DNA of 64,000 nucleotides from Bacteroidota bacterium (GTDB lineage: Bacteria > Bacteroidota > Bacteroidia > Cytophagales > Spirosomataceae). The notes beneath the pieces are model-generated. The model did no database searches. It was not told the origin of the DNA and saw only the letters and a list, made by a program, of their open reading frames with translations. Location: assembly GCA_020161355.1 (NCBI GenBank), contig JAIUOF010000002.1, positions 1 through 64,000 on the forward strand, written 5' to 3'. Numbering within the stretch: the stretch's first letter is position 1; each line of letters opens with the position of its first letter. The position numbers were made by a program, and so were the translations under genes. Shown here in pieces: positions 1-8,760 of this stretch.

Positions 1-65
1 GCCTCCAGGGCAACCTTGGCTTTAAAGTTGCCATCAAAATTTCGTCGTTTGTTTTGCTTGCTCAT
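1..65 (-). CDS. IS3-family transposase OrfA, N-terminal fragment
   Basis: Twenty-one full codons are visible, starting with ATG at 65. The peptide begins MSKQNKRRNF and continues to a KAKVALE segment, which matches the highly conserved start of IS3-family OrfA proteins (a basic stretch, then FKAKVALEAL), the first part of the helix-turn-helix that binds the IS ends. The rest lies beyond the left edge, so it cannot be said whether the element is intact. OrfA normally works with OrfB through a programmed frameshift; that region is not visible. Confidence 0.75.
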   Translation of the reverse strand, partial: MSKQNKRRNFDGNFKAKVALE

Positions 66-122
66 GTTCCTAAATTTAAAAGGTGATTTCAATTATCGTA
101 CCTGTCTAAATTTTGGGGACCA
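1..122 (-). mobile_element. IS3-family insertion sequence, left-edge fragment
   Basis: The first 65 bases encode the N-terminus of an IS3-type OrfA. Just upstream of that start, bases 99-122 read on the minus strand as TGGTCCCCAAAATTTAGACA followed by GGTA, which has the look of an IS3/IS150-type terminal inverted repeat. The element therefore probably ends near base 122 and continues beyond the left edge. The other end, the target duplication and OrfB are outside the window, so the exact boundary and subgroup are inferred. Confidence 0.7.
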
Positions 123-206
123 TTATAAATAAAATAACCGCAACTGTTTTGAGTATTTTAAATAACATACTAAACAATTCGTTTTAAAATGTAAAAATAT
201 TACCGC

Positions 207-1502
207 CTAAATCATTTTATCCTTACCAGGTACCGGAATTGGATATAAGCCGTTAGCATCGGGTAATGATTTTGGAAGTTGGTTCCAATCTAATTTATCA
301 GGAAAATAATTAATTTGAGAATTCAATGCCTCTTCCCATGTTACTTTTTGCCCACTATAAGTCGCCATTCTCCCCATAATACTAGTCATGGTAGCAATGG
401 CACCATTTTCTGCGTCATTTATAGGTTTGTCATTTACAATACAATCAAAAAGTACATCATGCTCGACCTGATAGGGATTCTTGTCGTCTTTATCCCTATG
501 CCGCCAAACGACGTTTCCTTTCAAATCAAAAATCTTGCCTTCTGTAGCTCGTCCCGCAGTACCGACAAGGTGTTCAGAAACATTAGATACTGTACCAGGT
601 TGGTGACGGCACTGGCTATTGAGTATCATGCCGTCGGCATAAGTAAATTCCACATAATGGTGATCAAAAATCTCACCATACTCTTTCCCTTTCCTTACTT
701 CACGACCTCCCATACCCACTGCTTCAACAGGATGACCTCCTTTAAACCAATTAATAACATCTATGTTATGAATATGCTGTTCAGAAATATGATCACCGCA
801 AAGCCACACGAAATAGTACCAGTTTCGCATCTGATATTCCATTTCGGTCATTTGTGATTCACGTTTAACCATCCAAACGCCATCATTATTCCAATAACAT
901 CTTGCAGAGACTATATCTCCAATAACCTTCTGATCGATAACCCTTTTGTAGGTTTCCAAATAAGAAGTTTGATAATGTCTTTGCAGACCAACCACTACTT
1001 TTAGGTTTTTCTTTTTTGACTCTTCTGCAGCTTTTAGCACTCTCCTTATGCCGGGGGCATCGGTGGCTACCGGTTTCTCCATAAAAACATGCTTTCCTTT
1101 GGCAACTGCTTCCTCAAAATGCATTGGCCTGAATCCTGGGGGGGTAGTCAAAATCACAACATCTGCAAGAGAAATAGCCTTTTTATAAGCGTCAAAACCA
1201 ACAAATTGATTCTCTTTTGGTACTTTTAACCGGGCTTTTACCTGGGGAGTTTTATCCGAATTGAGCGAATTGTAACAACTATCGATACGATCCTGAAAAG
1301 CATCGGCCATAGCCACTAACACTACATTTTCTTTAACTGATAGTGCCTGAAATGCGGCACCTGTACCTCTACCCCCACAACCAACTAAAGCAATTTTAAT
1401 CGGCTCAGCACCTAAAAAGTATGCTGAATTCGCTACGTTAGAATTTAATGCTATTGCCGAAGTCGCAACTGCCGAATTTCTTAAAAAATTTCTTCTTTTC
1501 AT
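207..1502 (-). CDS. Gfo/Idh/MocA family oxidoreductase, Tat-exported
   Basis: A 431-residue NAD(P)-dependent sugar or inositol dehydrogenase-like protein. It opens with a twin-arginine signal (KRRNFLRNSAV) followed by an Ala-rich stretch, so it is probably exported folded with its cofactor. The Rossmann motif VGCGGRGTG lies near residues 40-48 and the family EKP motif (FMEKPVAT) near 140. The C-terminal alpha/beta domain carries GDHISEQHIHNIDV, typical of secreted Bacteroidota members of this family. It stands alone between the IS remnant and the next operon. The substrate cannot be told from sequence; relatives act on sugars, inositols or glycosides. Confidence 0.85.
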   Translation of the reverse strand: MKRRNFLRNSAVATSAIALNSNVANSAYFLGAEPIKIALVGCGGRGTGAAFQALSVKENVVLVAMADAFQDRIDSCYNSLNSDKTPQVKARLKVPKENQFVGFDAYKKAISLADVVILTTPPGFRPMHFEEAVAKGKHVFMEKPVATDAPGIRRVLKAAEESKKKNLKVVVGLQRHYQTSYLETYKRVIDQKVIGDIVSARCYWNNDGVWMVKRESQMTEMEYQMRNWYYFVWLCGDHISEQHIHNIDVINWFKGGHPVEAVGMGGREVRKGKEYGEIFDHHYVEFTYADGMILNSQCRHQPGTVSNVSEHLVGTAGRATEGKIFDLKGNVVWRHRDKDDKNPYQVEHDVLFDCIVNDKPINDAENGAIATMTSIMGRMATYSGQKVTWEEALNSQINYFPDKLDWNQLPKSLPDANGLYPIPVPGKDKMI

Positions 1503-1712
1503 GATTTAAGGTGGTTTGAAAAATAAACAGTTAAAAATATTTGATAAAAATTAAACATACAATTGTTAGAAAATAAAAAAGATAATAAACTGGAATTCTT
1601 TTTTTTGAAAATGCATAAATGGTTTTAAAATTTATATCAACCCGATTTTCATAAACTTAAAAATAACATAAATCTAATAATAATTATAAAATTATTTAGA
1701 ATTAATTAAATA

Positions 1713-2663
1713 TTATATGTCCTTAGGCGGAAGCTCATAATACTTCTCAATTTCCTCCTTATCAGGAACTTTCACAGGTCTTACAATTCTAAAACCTAAA
1801 AACGGGGCATTGGTCATCCACCATTTTGACCTGGGAATCTGTGGATCTATCTGTTTGAGTTTAGGAGTAGAGTATGCCCTTGCGGCACTTCTCAATAGTT
1901 GGGGATCATCGTCCCAGCTTCCGCCTCTGATGGTATGCGGATACAAGTCTTTTGGAGAAAAATAGGGATCAACATCTCCTTCCTTTATTTTCCCATAAGA
2001 TTCTGCAAAATATTGATCAGATGTCCACTCCGAAACATTGCCATACATATCATAAAAACCCCACTGATTAGGCTTTTTCAAACCTACTTTTTTATATGCA
2101 CCATCTGAATTTTCAAAATACCAGGCGTACTCTCCCAAAACTTTGGAATCATCTCCAAAATAATATGGACTCGTACTTCCTGCTCTGGCGGCGTATTCCC
2201 ATTCGGCTTCAGTCGGTAACCTGTAAAATACCCCGGTGGTTTGATATAACCATTTACAATAGGCCCTGGCAGCATATTGTGTTACATTACAAACTGGAAA
2301 TCCGCCATTTTTCCCCTGACCAAACGACATCTCCACATAGGGCTTCGTAGGCCGGGCTATAGCATCAACCTTGGTCTGACCGGCAGTCTCTAGTTCACGA
2401 TTTTGAAAAACCAAATAAGTATCCCAGGTGATTTCATATTTTGACATCCAAAAAGGGCTTATCTTAATTTTTTTCTGAGGGCCTTCGTCTTCATTTCGGC
2501 CTGCTTCAGTTGCAGGACTTCCTATTACAAATTCACCACCCTGAACAGGTATCATAGAAATCTTTTCTTTTGAATTTTTGATTGCCTGATCATATGGCTC
2601 AAATGGTTGCTCAACAAAATATAGAAAAACCCCTGTGGAAAATAATAAAATAAATCGTTTCAT
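1713..2663 (-). CDS. SUMF1/formylglycine-generating-enzyme-fold secreted protein
   Basis: A 316-residue protein with a hydrophobic N-terminal export signal followed by an FGE-sulfatase (SUMF1) domain: MIPVQGGEFVIGS at the start, EYAWYFENSDG, then NQWGFYDMYGNVSEW and RGGSWDD. True formylglycine-generating enzymes use cysteines close after the RGGSW segment; here that segment (RGGSWDDDPQLLRSAARAY) has none, so a structural or binding role, as in GldJ/GldK-like relatives, is more likely than formylglycine formation. It starts 32 bases after the stop of the upstream sugar dehydrogenase and is probably co-transcribed with it. Confidence 0.8.
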   Translation of the reverse strand: MKRFILLFSTGVFLYFVEQPFEPYDQAIKNSKEKISMIPVQGGEFVIGSPATEAGRNEDEGPQKKIKISPFWMSKYEITWDTYLVFQNRELETAGQTKVDAIARPTKPYVEMSFGQGKNGGFPVCNVTQYAARAYCKWLYQTTGVFYRLPTEAEWEYAARAGSTSPYYFGDDSKVLGEYAWYFENSDGAYKKVGLKKPNQWGFYDMYGNVSEWTSDQYFAESYGKIKEGDVDPYFSPKDLYPHTIRGGSWDDDPQLLRSAARAYSTPKLKQIDPQIPRSKWWMTNAPFLGFRIVRPVKVPDKEEIEKYYELPPKDI

Positions 2664-2695
2664 TTTGAAATTGAATGTCTATAAAACCTTATTAA

Positions 2696-4078
2696 CTATT
2701 TTGAAATCAGTCTAAATACCATCCCCGGATTTTCGACTGCAATGTAAATATAACCATCTGAGCCCATTTTTACATTTCTTAATCTTCCAACATTGAGCAA
2801 TTCTTTGTGACTATTTACCACTTTATTATTATCCACCTCGGCCCTTTCCAAATAATTAAACCGCAACGAACCTATCAAAATATCACCCTCCCACTCGGGA
2901 TATTTATCGCCGGTAACGAATGTCATACCACTGGGAGCAATAGATGGAATGTAGTAAAACTCAGGCTGCTCCATACCTTCTTTCTCTGAGATATTTGTAA
3001 TCGGTTTACCATCATAATTAATTCCATAGCAGATCACAGGCCAGCCATAATTTGCACCGGATTTTATAAAATTAATCTCATCTCCCCCTCTGGGCCCATG
3101 CTCATTTTCCCAAATATTACCATCAAATGGATTTAATGCCAAACCCTGAGGATTTCGGCTCCCATAAGAAAAGGCAGAAACGTTTCCCTGAGATTGGAAC
3201 GGATTATCCTGAGGAATTTTGCCATCAGGAAATAAACGATGAATTTTACCTAAATCATTGTCAATGGCCTGTGCATATTCAAAATGTTTTCCGCGGTCAC
3301 CTACCGAGAAATACATAAAACCCTTTTTATCAAAAACGATCCGGGAACCATAATGATGGGTAGTACTAACATAAGGTCTAGCTTCAAATATCTCATTGGC
3401 TTCTACAAATTGGTCACCTTTTATCTTTCCCCTTATTATGGCTGTGGTTGACAGGCTACTACCCTCTTTTTGCTCCGGCTTTGAATAACTCAAATAAACC
3501 CAGCCATTTGATTGATAATCAGGATGCAATGCTACATCTAATAATCCTCCTTGTCCCTTTGCGAGAACCTTTGGGGTATTCTTTATAAGGGTACGGTTCT
3601 TATTTTTTTCAATGATATACAAAAAACCGGCCCTGTCAGTAACCAATAATCTGCCATCAGGAAGTTGGGCAAGACCCCATGGGCTGTCAAATCCTGTTCC
3701 CACTGTATCTAGTTTTATGGTCATTTTACCAGAAAAATAGGTATCTGTCTTTTGCGTATTGAATTGATATTGCTCAACCGTTTTCATTTTTTTCAAAATA
3801 AGATCAGCCAACTTTTCAATCTCTTTTTTAGAAATTGTAGTTTTCCAGGAAGGCATGCCCCCATCAAGGTAACCTTCTGTAATGGTTCTAATAATATCAG
3901 GCTTTTTTTTACCATGAGTCCATTTCCTATCTACGAATGCTTCAATTTTTTCGCCATGACAAGTGGAGCAAAACTGATTGAAAATAGCTATTGATTTTTT
4001 CTCTGAAACTGATTGTGAATAAGTTATTTTGGATAAAGTAAACAAAATTAAAACAATGAGGGTAAACTTTAGATTCAT
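2696..4078 (-). CDS. Cytochrome c-PQQ-dependent sugar dehydrogenase (Asd/glucose-sorbosone type)
   Basis: A 460-residue exported fusion. A signal peptide (about residues 1-22) precedes a small cytochrome c domain with the haem motif CSTCH at residues 37-41. A six-bladed soluble-glucose-dehydrogenase-like propeller follows (GFDSPWGLAQLPDGRLLVTDR, then YGSRNPQGLALNP and NEHGPRGGDEINF). Such proteins oxidise aldose-type sugars in the periplasm and pass electrons through their own haem. The gene leads a two-gene unit with the SUMF1-fold protein. The substrate is unknown; PQQ use is inferred from the fold. Confidence 0.85.
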   Translation of the reverse strand: MNLKFTLIVLILFTLSKITYSQSVSEKKSIAIFNQFCSTCHGEKIEAFVDRKWTHGKKKPDIIRTITEGYLDGGMPSWKTTISKKEIEKLADLILKKMKTVEQYQFNTQKTDTYFSGKMTIKLDTVGTGFDSPWGLAQLPDGRLLVTDRAGFLYIIEKNKNRTLIKNTPKVLAKGQGGLLDVALHPDYQSNGWVYLSYSKPEQKEGSSLSTTAIIRGKIKGDQFVEANEIFEARPYVSTTHHYGSRIVFDKKGFMYFSVGDRGKHFEYAQAIDNDLGKIHRLFPDGKIPQDNPFQSQGNVSAFSYGSRNPQGLALNPFDGNIWENEHGPRGGDEINFIKSGANYGWPVICYGINYDGKPITNISEKEGMEQPEFYYIPSIAPSGMTFVTGDKYPEWEGDILIGSLRFNYLERAEVDNNKVVNSHKELLNVGRLRNVKMGSDGYIYIAVENPGMVFRLISK

Positions 4079-4231
4079 AGGAAAAATGGTTGAACTAATT
4101 TTCCATAAATTAAATAAAAAAATACCAGATTTGTGAAGATTACAATAAAAAGAAGGTTTTTTATAAGATATTATTAAGTAAACAAAAACAACGGAAAGTA
4201 AGAAAAAACTACCAGATTTATTAAAACCCTA

Positions 4232-4855
4232 TCAATTCCGTATTAAAACATCTTTTAGTTCCTGAAAAATAAGAGCTGTAGCTCCCCAAAGCCACTGTCC
4301 CTGGACATCAAATCCTGGCACTTTCATTTTTCCTGAAGGCACATTTACGCTTCTAAATTCCACATTTTCTACATTTAGAAAATCCATAATACCCACTTCA
4401 AAAATTCTTACAACTTCGGTCTCATCCGGAAAAAAGTCGGGACGGTACGAAATGGTGCCCACAACCGGTAAAACATTATAATTGCTTACCGGAATAAATA
4501 CTTCAGTCAACTGACCAATAACTGACACATCAATTGCTTTAATACCGATTTCCTCCTGGGCTTCCCGAAGGGCTGTTCTAATAAGATTTTCATCGGAGTT
4601 TTCCATTTTACCTCCCGGAAGAGCCATCTGACCACCATGGGTGCCGTCATAGGCTGGACGAAGAATTAACGGAAGAAAAGCCTCATTCTTAAATGGATAA
4701 AACAAAATTAAAACAGCACTTTGGCGTGTGGTATGATTGGGCTGAAGAATTGCTTTCAACCTGGCTTCATGCATGTACTTTTGATGCGAGACCGGACCAG
4801 GCAAAGGTTTTTGAAGTTGATTTTTAAGATGATTTATAAATTCTTCGAATTGCAC
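4232..4855 (-). CDS. Nudix hydrolase, CoA diphosphatase type
   Basis: A 207-residue protein with the NudL/PCD1 hallmarks: the UPF0035-like stretch LILRPAYDGTHGGQMALPGG runs directly into a Nudix box ending REAQEEIGI. These enzymes cleave CoA and its derivatives to phosphopantetheine and ADP. The first usable start is GTG at 4855; no ATG lies upstream in frame, and the family N-terminus (a helix before the conserved RQSAVLILFYP strand) fits this start. It is flanked by same-strand genes but with gaps of about 100-150 bases, so it may be monocistronic. Confidence 0.85.
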   Translation of the reverse strand: MQFEEFINHLKNQLQKPLPGPVSHQKYMHEARLKAILQPNHTTRQSAVLILFYPFKNEAFLPLILRPAYDGTHGGQMALPGGKMENSDENLIRTALREAQEEIGIKAIDVSVIGQLTEVFIPVSNYNVLPVVGTISYRPDFFPDETEVVRIFEVGIMDFLNVENVEFRSVNVPSGKMKVPGFDVQGQWLWGATALIFQELKDVLIRN

Positions 4856-4956
4856 AAATTATACTTTTTTGTTAAAGTTATATAAATTTTGGCCATTTTC
4901 CAATTAAAAATTTCTTAAAAAATCGAATGACCCAAAATGAATTTTAGGATAAGATA

Positions 4957-6546
4957 TTACTTTTTCAAGGCATATTGAGATACAAATGCCTCAACACACC
5001 TTTCACCGTCCATAGCTGCTGAAACTATCCCTCCGGCATATCCTGCACCTTCTCCGCAAGGATACAATCTTTTGATTTCCAGATGTTCATAACTTTCCCG
5101 ATCCCTGGGGATTCTCACCGGCGATGAGGTCCGGCTTTCGATTCCAATCATCTGCCCTCTATCATAATTTTTCATTTTTTTGGAAAATTCCATAAATCCC
5201 TGCTTTAAGGCCTGGGCTACGCCATCGGGCAAAATTTTGTAAAAATCACTCGCCAAAAGTCCGGGTTGATACGAAGTGGGATTTAGTTCTTTAGAAATTT
5301 TCCCCATGTAGAAATCCTTGATTTTCTGGGCAGGCATTACCTGAATGTCATCTGAATCAAGCTTTAATTTCTCTTTGATATAAGTAAAAGCCTTCTGTTC
5401 CACTGATTTTTGAAATTCAAGGGCAGCCAATGGACCATGACTTTTAAATTGCTCCCAGTCATTTTCGTTTACCGAGACCACCACGCCTGAATTTGCATAT
5501 TGTGAGTCCCTTCTGGAAGGAGACATCCCGTTTACTACCAGTTCTTTTTTATCAGTAGAAGATGGAACTATAAACCCACCCGGACACATACAAAAACTAA
5601 AAACACCTCTTTGGATACCTTTATGGTAGGTTTGAGCTACAAGAGAATAAGCCGCAGCCGGTAAAACACCCCGCTCTGCGGTATGGTACTGGCACTGATC
5701 CACAAATTCCTGAAAATGCTCTACCCTTACTCCCAATGCGAAAGGTTTTGCTTCAATTTTAATATTTTTTTGATGGAGTAATTCGAAAATATCTCTGGCC
5801 GAATGCCCGGTAGCCAGAATCACCGCCTCTCCCTTCCATAATTTACCATCAGCAGTTTTTACCCCTTTTATTTCATTTTTTTCGACTAAAAAATCAACAA
5901 CCTTCGTTTCGAACCAAATCTCGCCACCGGCTTTCAGAATACTCTCTCTAAGATTTGAAACAACAATTGGCAGTTTATTGGTACCAATATGCGGATGTGC
6001 TTCATACAATATTTTCTCGGTAGCTCCATGTTTAACAAAAATCTCCAGTATTCGTTTTATATCACCTCTCTTTTTCGATCTGGTGTACAGTTTCCCATCA
6101 GAATAGGTGCCTGCACCTCCTTCTCCGAAACAATAATTTGAATCCGGATCAACGATTTGGAGTTTATTAATAGCCGCAATATCTCTACGTCTGGCCCTCA
6201 CATCCTTGCCTCTTTCGAGTACAATCGGTTTAAAACCTAACTCAATGCTCCTCAATGCGGCAAAAAGGCCTGCTGGCCCGGAACCCACAATTATGATTGT
6301 TTTTTGATCCGAAACATCATTGTAACTGTATTTGTTTTCAAGTTCATTTTCAAAAGGCTGATCCGAAATCTCAACCTCCAAAACTACTTTAATATCTCGT
6401 TTTCGGGCATCTATCGACTGTTTGATTTTTTGAAAAAAAAATGGCAAATCAGATGGCCACTTTTCCTGAAGTTTAACAAAATCAGAGAGTTTTTGGTCAT
6501 CAAAGGCCAATTCCGGTTTTGTAACAAGAGAGAGTGTTTTTTTCAT
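4957..6546 (-). CDS. FAD-dependent NAD(P)-type dehydrogenase (COG2509 family)
   Basis: A flavoprotein of the FAD-dependent dehydrogenase family. The dinucleotide motif VGSGPAGLFAALRSIELG is followed by ERGKDVRARRRDI; near the C-terminus are the family block IGIESRTSSPVRIPRD and the second FAD-contact block YPCGEGAGYAGGIVSAAMDG. The ATG at 6546 (529 residues, MKKTLSLV...) is preferred to the in-frame ATG at 6603, because a promoter-like TAATTTTG (minus strand, 6589-6582) lies between them and the extra 19 residues are not family-like. Divergent from nuoI, about 78 bases apart. The physiological substrate is not known for this family. Confidence 0.8.
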   Translation of the reverse strand: MKKTLSLVTKPELAFDDQKLSDFVKLQEKWPSDLPFFFQKIKQSIDARKRDIKVVLEVEISDQPFENELENKYSYNDVSDQKTIIIVGSGPAGLFAALRSIELGFKPIVLERGKDVRARRRDIAAINKLQIVDPDSNYCFGEGGAGTYSDGKLYTRSKKRGDIKRILEIFVKHGATEKILYEAHPHIGTNKLPIVVSNLRESILKAGGEIWFETKVVDFLVEKNEIKGVKTADGKLWKGEAVILATGHSARDIFELLHQKNIKIEAKPFALGVRVEHFQEFVDQCQYHTAERGVLPAAAYSLVAQTYHKGIQRGVFSFCMCPGGFIVPSSTDKKELVVNGMSPSRRDSQYANSGVVVSVNENDWEQFKSHGPLAALEFQKSVEQKAFTYIKEKLKLDSDDIQVMPAQKIKDFYMGKISKELNPTSYQPGLLASDFYKILPDGVAQALKQGFMEFSKKMKNYDRGQMIGIESRTSSPVRIPRDRESYEHLEIKRLYPCGEGAGYAGGIVSAAMDGERCVEAFVSQYALKK

Positions 6547-6624
6547 GAATTTGGAAAGGTTTCTATCCTTTAATTTTTGAACAAAATTAGTCAAAAGCTT
6601 CAAATTTGCCTTTATATTTGCAAT

Positions 6625-7815
6625 ATGTCTTATTTTTCAGATCTTAGGAAAGGAATCTCTTCATCAGTTTTGGGCCTCAAGCTCACGCTGAAACATATTT
6701 TTGCTGCCAGAAATAGCCGGGGAAATTTTGGAATAAAAGATAAAAAATACTTCGAGCTGAAAGAGGGTCATGTAACTCTTCAATATCCGCATCAAACTAT
6801 CACTGTACCCGAAACCGGGAGATACCAGCTTGATTGTGAGATTGATGATTGCATTGTTTGCGATAAATGTGCGAAAATCTGCCCGGTAGATTGTATCGAA
6901 ATTGAAGCCATAAAATCGCCCGAACTCATAAGAACCACCTCTGATGGCTCCCCGGTGAGACTTCATGCGGCAAAATTTGATATTGACCTGGCCAAATGTT
7001 GTTTCTGTGGACTTTGCACCACCGTTTGCCCCACTGAATGTTTGACTATGAATTCGGAATATGATTACAGTGTTTCGGATGTAAATCTATTAAATTTTGC
7101 ATTTTCAAATTTAAGTGCCGACGAAGCAGAGGAAAAAAGAAAGCTTTATGAACAATTTGTAGCTAAAAAAGAAGCTGCAAAGAATAATTCGGCTGCACCT
7201 CAGATTGAAAAACCAGCAGTTCCATCAGGATTTAAGCCTAAGTTTCAACCAAAAGCTGTTGGAATTACGGATTTAAAACCGGAGGGCAATGAAAATACAG
7301 AAGTTAAAAAGGCCATTTTCCCTAAGGCCAAAATACCTACCGAAAATAAAGGAGAAAAAGCTGAAGGCAACGCTGAAGAAAGCGACAAAAAAACCTTTTT
7401 GCCAACAGGAAGTGCTTTTAAACCTAAAATAAGAGAAGTTTTGCCCGGAAAAGTTGAAAATTTAGCCGAGCCAACAGAAAATGGTTATGTTCCAAAATTT
7501 AAACCTTCAGCTGTTTCTGAAGAGAAAAATAATTCGGAACCTCTTGCAAAGCCAGCTGCTAAACCAATTTTCAAACCAAAATTAAGGGAAGAGGCTGCCT
7601 CTGAAATTAAAAATTCAGATACAGAACCCATTGAAAAGCCTTCTGGCAAGCCGGTTTTTAAACCTAAAATGGCTCCTTCAACACTGAATAATGCGACAGA
7701 TGCTGAAGCTGGAATGTTTATTCCGAAAATGAAAAATATTTCTGCTCAGGTGGAAGAGACCGTTGAGAAAGCTGAAAGACCGAAATTTGTACCCAAATTA
7801 AAGCCAAAAGAATAA
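6625..7815 (+). CDS. nuoI: NADH-quinone oxidoreductase subunit I with long FxPK-repeat C-terminal tail
   Basis: The first roughly 180 residues are NuoI, the complex I subunit carrying clusters N6a and N6b: CxxCxxCxxxCP motifs at about Cys76-86 and Cys125-135. About 200 residues of low-complexity Lys/Pro/Glu sequence follow, in which a motif like FKPKx or FxPKx recurs about eight times (GFKPKF, AFKPKI, IFKPKL, VFKPKM, MFIPKM, KFVPKL). Ordinary NuoI is about 160-220 residues, so the tail roughly doubles it. ATG 6625 (396 residues) is chosen over 6577: the upstream residues are not conserved and a TATATTTG box ends four bases before this ATG, implying a very short or absent leader. Starts the nuoIJK operon; nuoJ begins two bases after its stop. 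Confidence 0.88.
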   Translation: MSYFSDLRKGISSSVLGLKLTLKHIFAARNSRGNFGIKDKKYFELKEGHVTLQYPHQTITVPETGRYQLDCEIDDCIVCDKCAKICPVDCIEIEAIKSPELIRTTSDGSPVRLHAAKFDIDLAKCCFCGLCTTVCPTECLTMNSEYDYSVSDVNLLNFAFSNLSADEAEEKRKLYEQFVAKKEAAKNNSAAPQIEKPAVPSGFKPKFQPKAVGITDLKPEGNENTEVKKAIFPKAKIPTENKGEKAEGNAEESDKKTFLPTGSAFKPKIREVLPGKVENLAEPTENGYVPKFKPSAVSEEKNNSEPLAKPAAKPIFKPKLREEAASEIKNSDTEPIEKPSGKPVFKPKMAPSTLNNATDAEAGMFIPKMKNISAQVEETVEKAERPKFVPKLKPKE

Positions 7816-7816
7816 T

Positions 7817-8335
7817 ATGAAATTTCAGGAATACTTGCCTTTGGCCACTGATTTGGTGTTTTATATATTTTGTGCCGTAGCCGTTGGAGGAGCTTTTTAC
7901 GTATTAATGGCTAAAAACGTTTTATACGCTGCTTATGGCCTTCTATGTAGTTTTCTGGGCGTTGCTGGTATTTTCGTTTTTGCCGGGAGTGAATATGTGG
8001 CGGCATCTCAAATAATGATTTACGTTGGTGGTATCCTGATTCTTTTGGTTTTTGGTATCATGTTGAGCTCGGGAAAAAAGTCGGGAAAAGAATACTTGAA
8101 AATAAAAAGCAGAAACCTGACCTGGGGGCTTACTTTAGGTTTGGCATTAATTGCCATCATGACCATAATTATTTCTACTATAAGATTTGATTTTAAACAA
8201 AAACTAGCTTCTCAAAGTATCAAAAATATTGGTTTTAGTCTCATGACAGATCAGGTTTTTGCTTTGGAATTGGTCGGGATCTTGTTGTTAATAGCCCTGG
8301 TGGGTGCAACTTTTATTGCAAAAACAGATGAATAA
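7817..8335 (+). CDS. nuoJ: NADH-quinone oxidoreductase subunit J
   Basis: A 172-residue membrane subunit of the complex I proton-pumping arm. Five hydrophobic segments are visible, and the conserved third segment contains EYVAASQIMIYVGGILILLVFGIML, which includes the family signature around the pi-bulge helix. The length is normal. It follows nuoI with a one-base gap and its last codons overlap the start of nuoK, so the three are translationally coupled. Confidence 0.93.
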   Translation: MKFQEYLPLATDLVFYIFCAVAVGGAFYVLMAKNVLYAAYGLLCSFLGVAGIFVFAGSEYVAASQIMIYVGGILILLVFGIMLSSGKKSGKEYLKIKSRNLTWGLTLGLALIAIMTIIISTIRFDFKQKLASQSIKNIGFSLMTDQVFALELVGILLLIALVGATFIAKTDE

Positions 8336-8633
8336 TTTAATACCATACCTTGCAGTTTCTACGATTTTGTTTTCATTGGGACTGGCCATCACAGTCACAA
8401 AAAAGAATCTGATTTTAATGCTTATGGGTCTTGAACTGATGCTAAATGCTGTGAATATTAATCTGGTTGCATTTTCTAAATATGATCCTAATCCGGAAAA
8501 AGGACAGGTTATGGCCATAATGGTAATGTTAGTTGCTGCATCGGAAATTGCAGTAGGCCTCGCAATCATCCTGAAAATCAGGAAATTCTACAATAGCGTT
8601 GATCCCGAGCAATTAGATGAGTTAAAAAATTAG
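8328..8633 (+). CDS. nuoK: NADH-quinone oxidoreductase subunit K
   Basis: A 101-residue, three-helix membrane subunit of complex I; the family is almost always about 100 residues. Conserved features are the intramembrane Glu in MGLELMLNAVNIN and the second one in AASEIAVGLAI, both part of the proton path. The start at 8328 overlaps the nuoJ stop by eight bases; the longer in-frame ATG at 8304 would add eight unconserved residues. No nuoL, nuoM or nuoN follows; the operon ends here and a tRNA gene comes next. Confidence 0.93.
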   Translation: MNNLIPYLAVSTILFSLGLAITVTKKNLILMLMGLELMLNAVNINLVAFSKYDPNPEKGQVMAIMVMLVAASEIAVGLAIILKIRKFYNSVDPEQLDELKN

Positions 8634-8643
8634 TAAAATTATA

Positions 8644-8674
8644 TTTGACATTTAAAAAATAACCTCTACTTTTG
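8644..8674 (+). promoter_or_regulatory. Bacteroidota-type promoter of tRNA-Arg
   Basis: TTTG (8644-8647), a 19-base spacer and TACTTTTG (8667-8674) match the Bacteroidota primary-sigma consensus TTTG-N19-21-TAnnTTTG exactly. Transcription would start about five to eight bases downstream, just before the tRNA at 8685. This is the clearest promoter in the window. Confidence 0.85.
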
Positions 8675-8684
8675 CAGTCCAATT

Positions 8685-8758
8685 GGCTGCGTAGCTCAAC
8701 TGAATAGAGCATCTGACTACGGATCAGAAGGTTTAAGGTTTGAATCCTTACGCGGTCA
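8685..8758 (+). tRNA. tRNA-Arg(ACG)
   Basis: A 74-nucleotide cloverleaf. The acceptor stem GGCTGCG pairs with CGCGGTC (two G-U pairs); the anticodon stem TCTGA/TCAGA encloses loop CTACGGA with anticodon ACG at 8719-8721; the T stem TAAGG/CCTTA encloses TTTGAAT. The discriminator base is A at 8758 and CCA is not encoded, as is common in this phylum. ACG is normally edited to ICG to read CGT, CGC and CGA codons. It has its own promoter and terminator. Confidence 0.93.
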
Positions 8759-8760
8759 CA

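Noticed and set aside
6613..6620. TATATTTG box directly before nuoI as a full promoter
   Set aside because: The box is right, but no TTTG lies 19-21 bases upstream, and the start would fall on the ATG itself. A leaderless mRNA is possible but unproven, so no promoter is listed.
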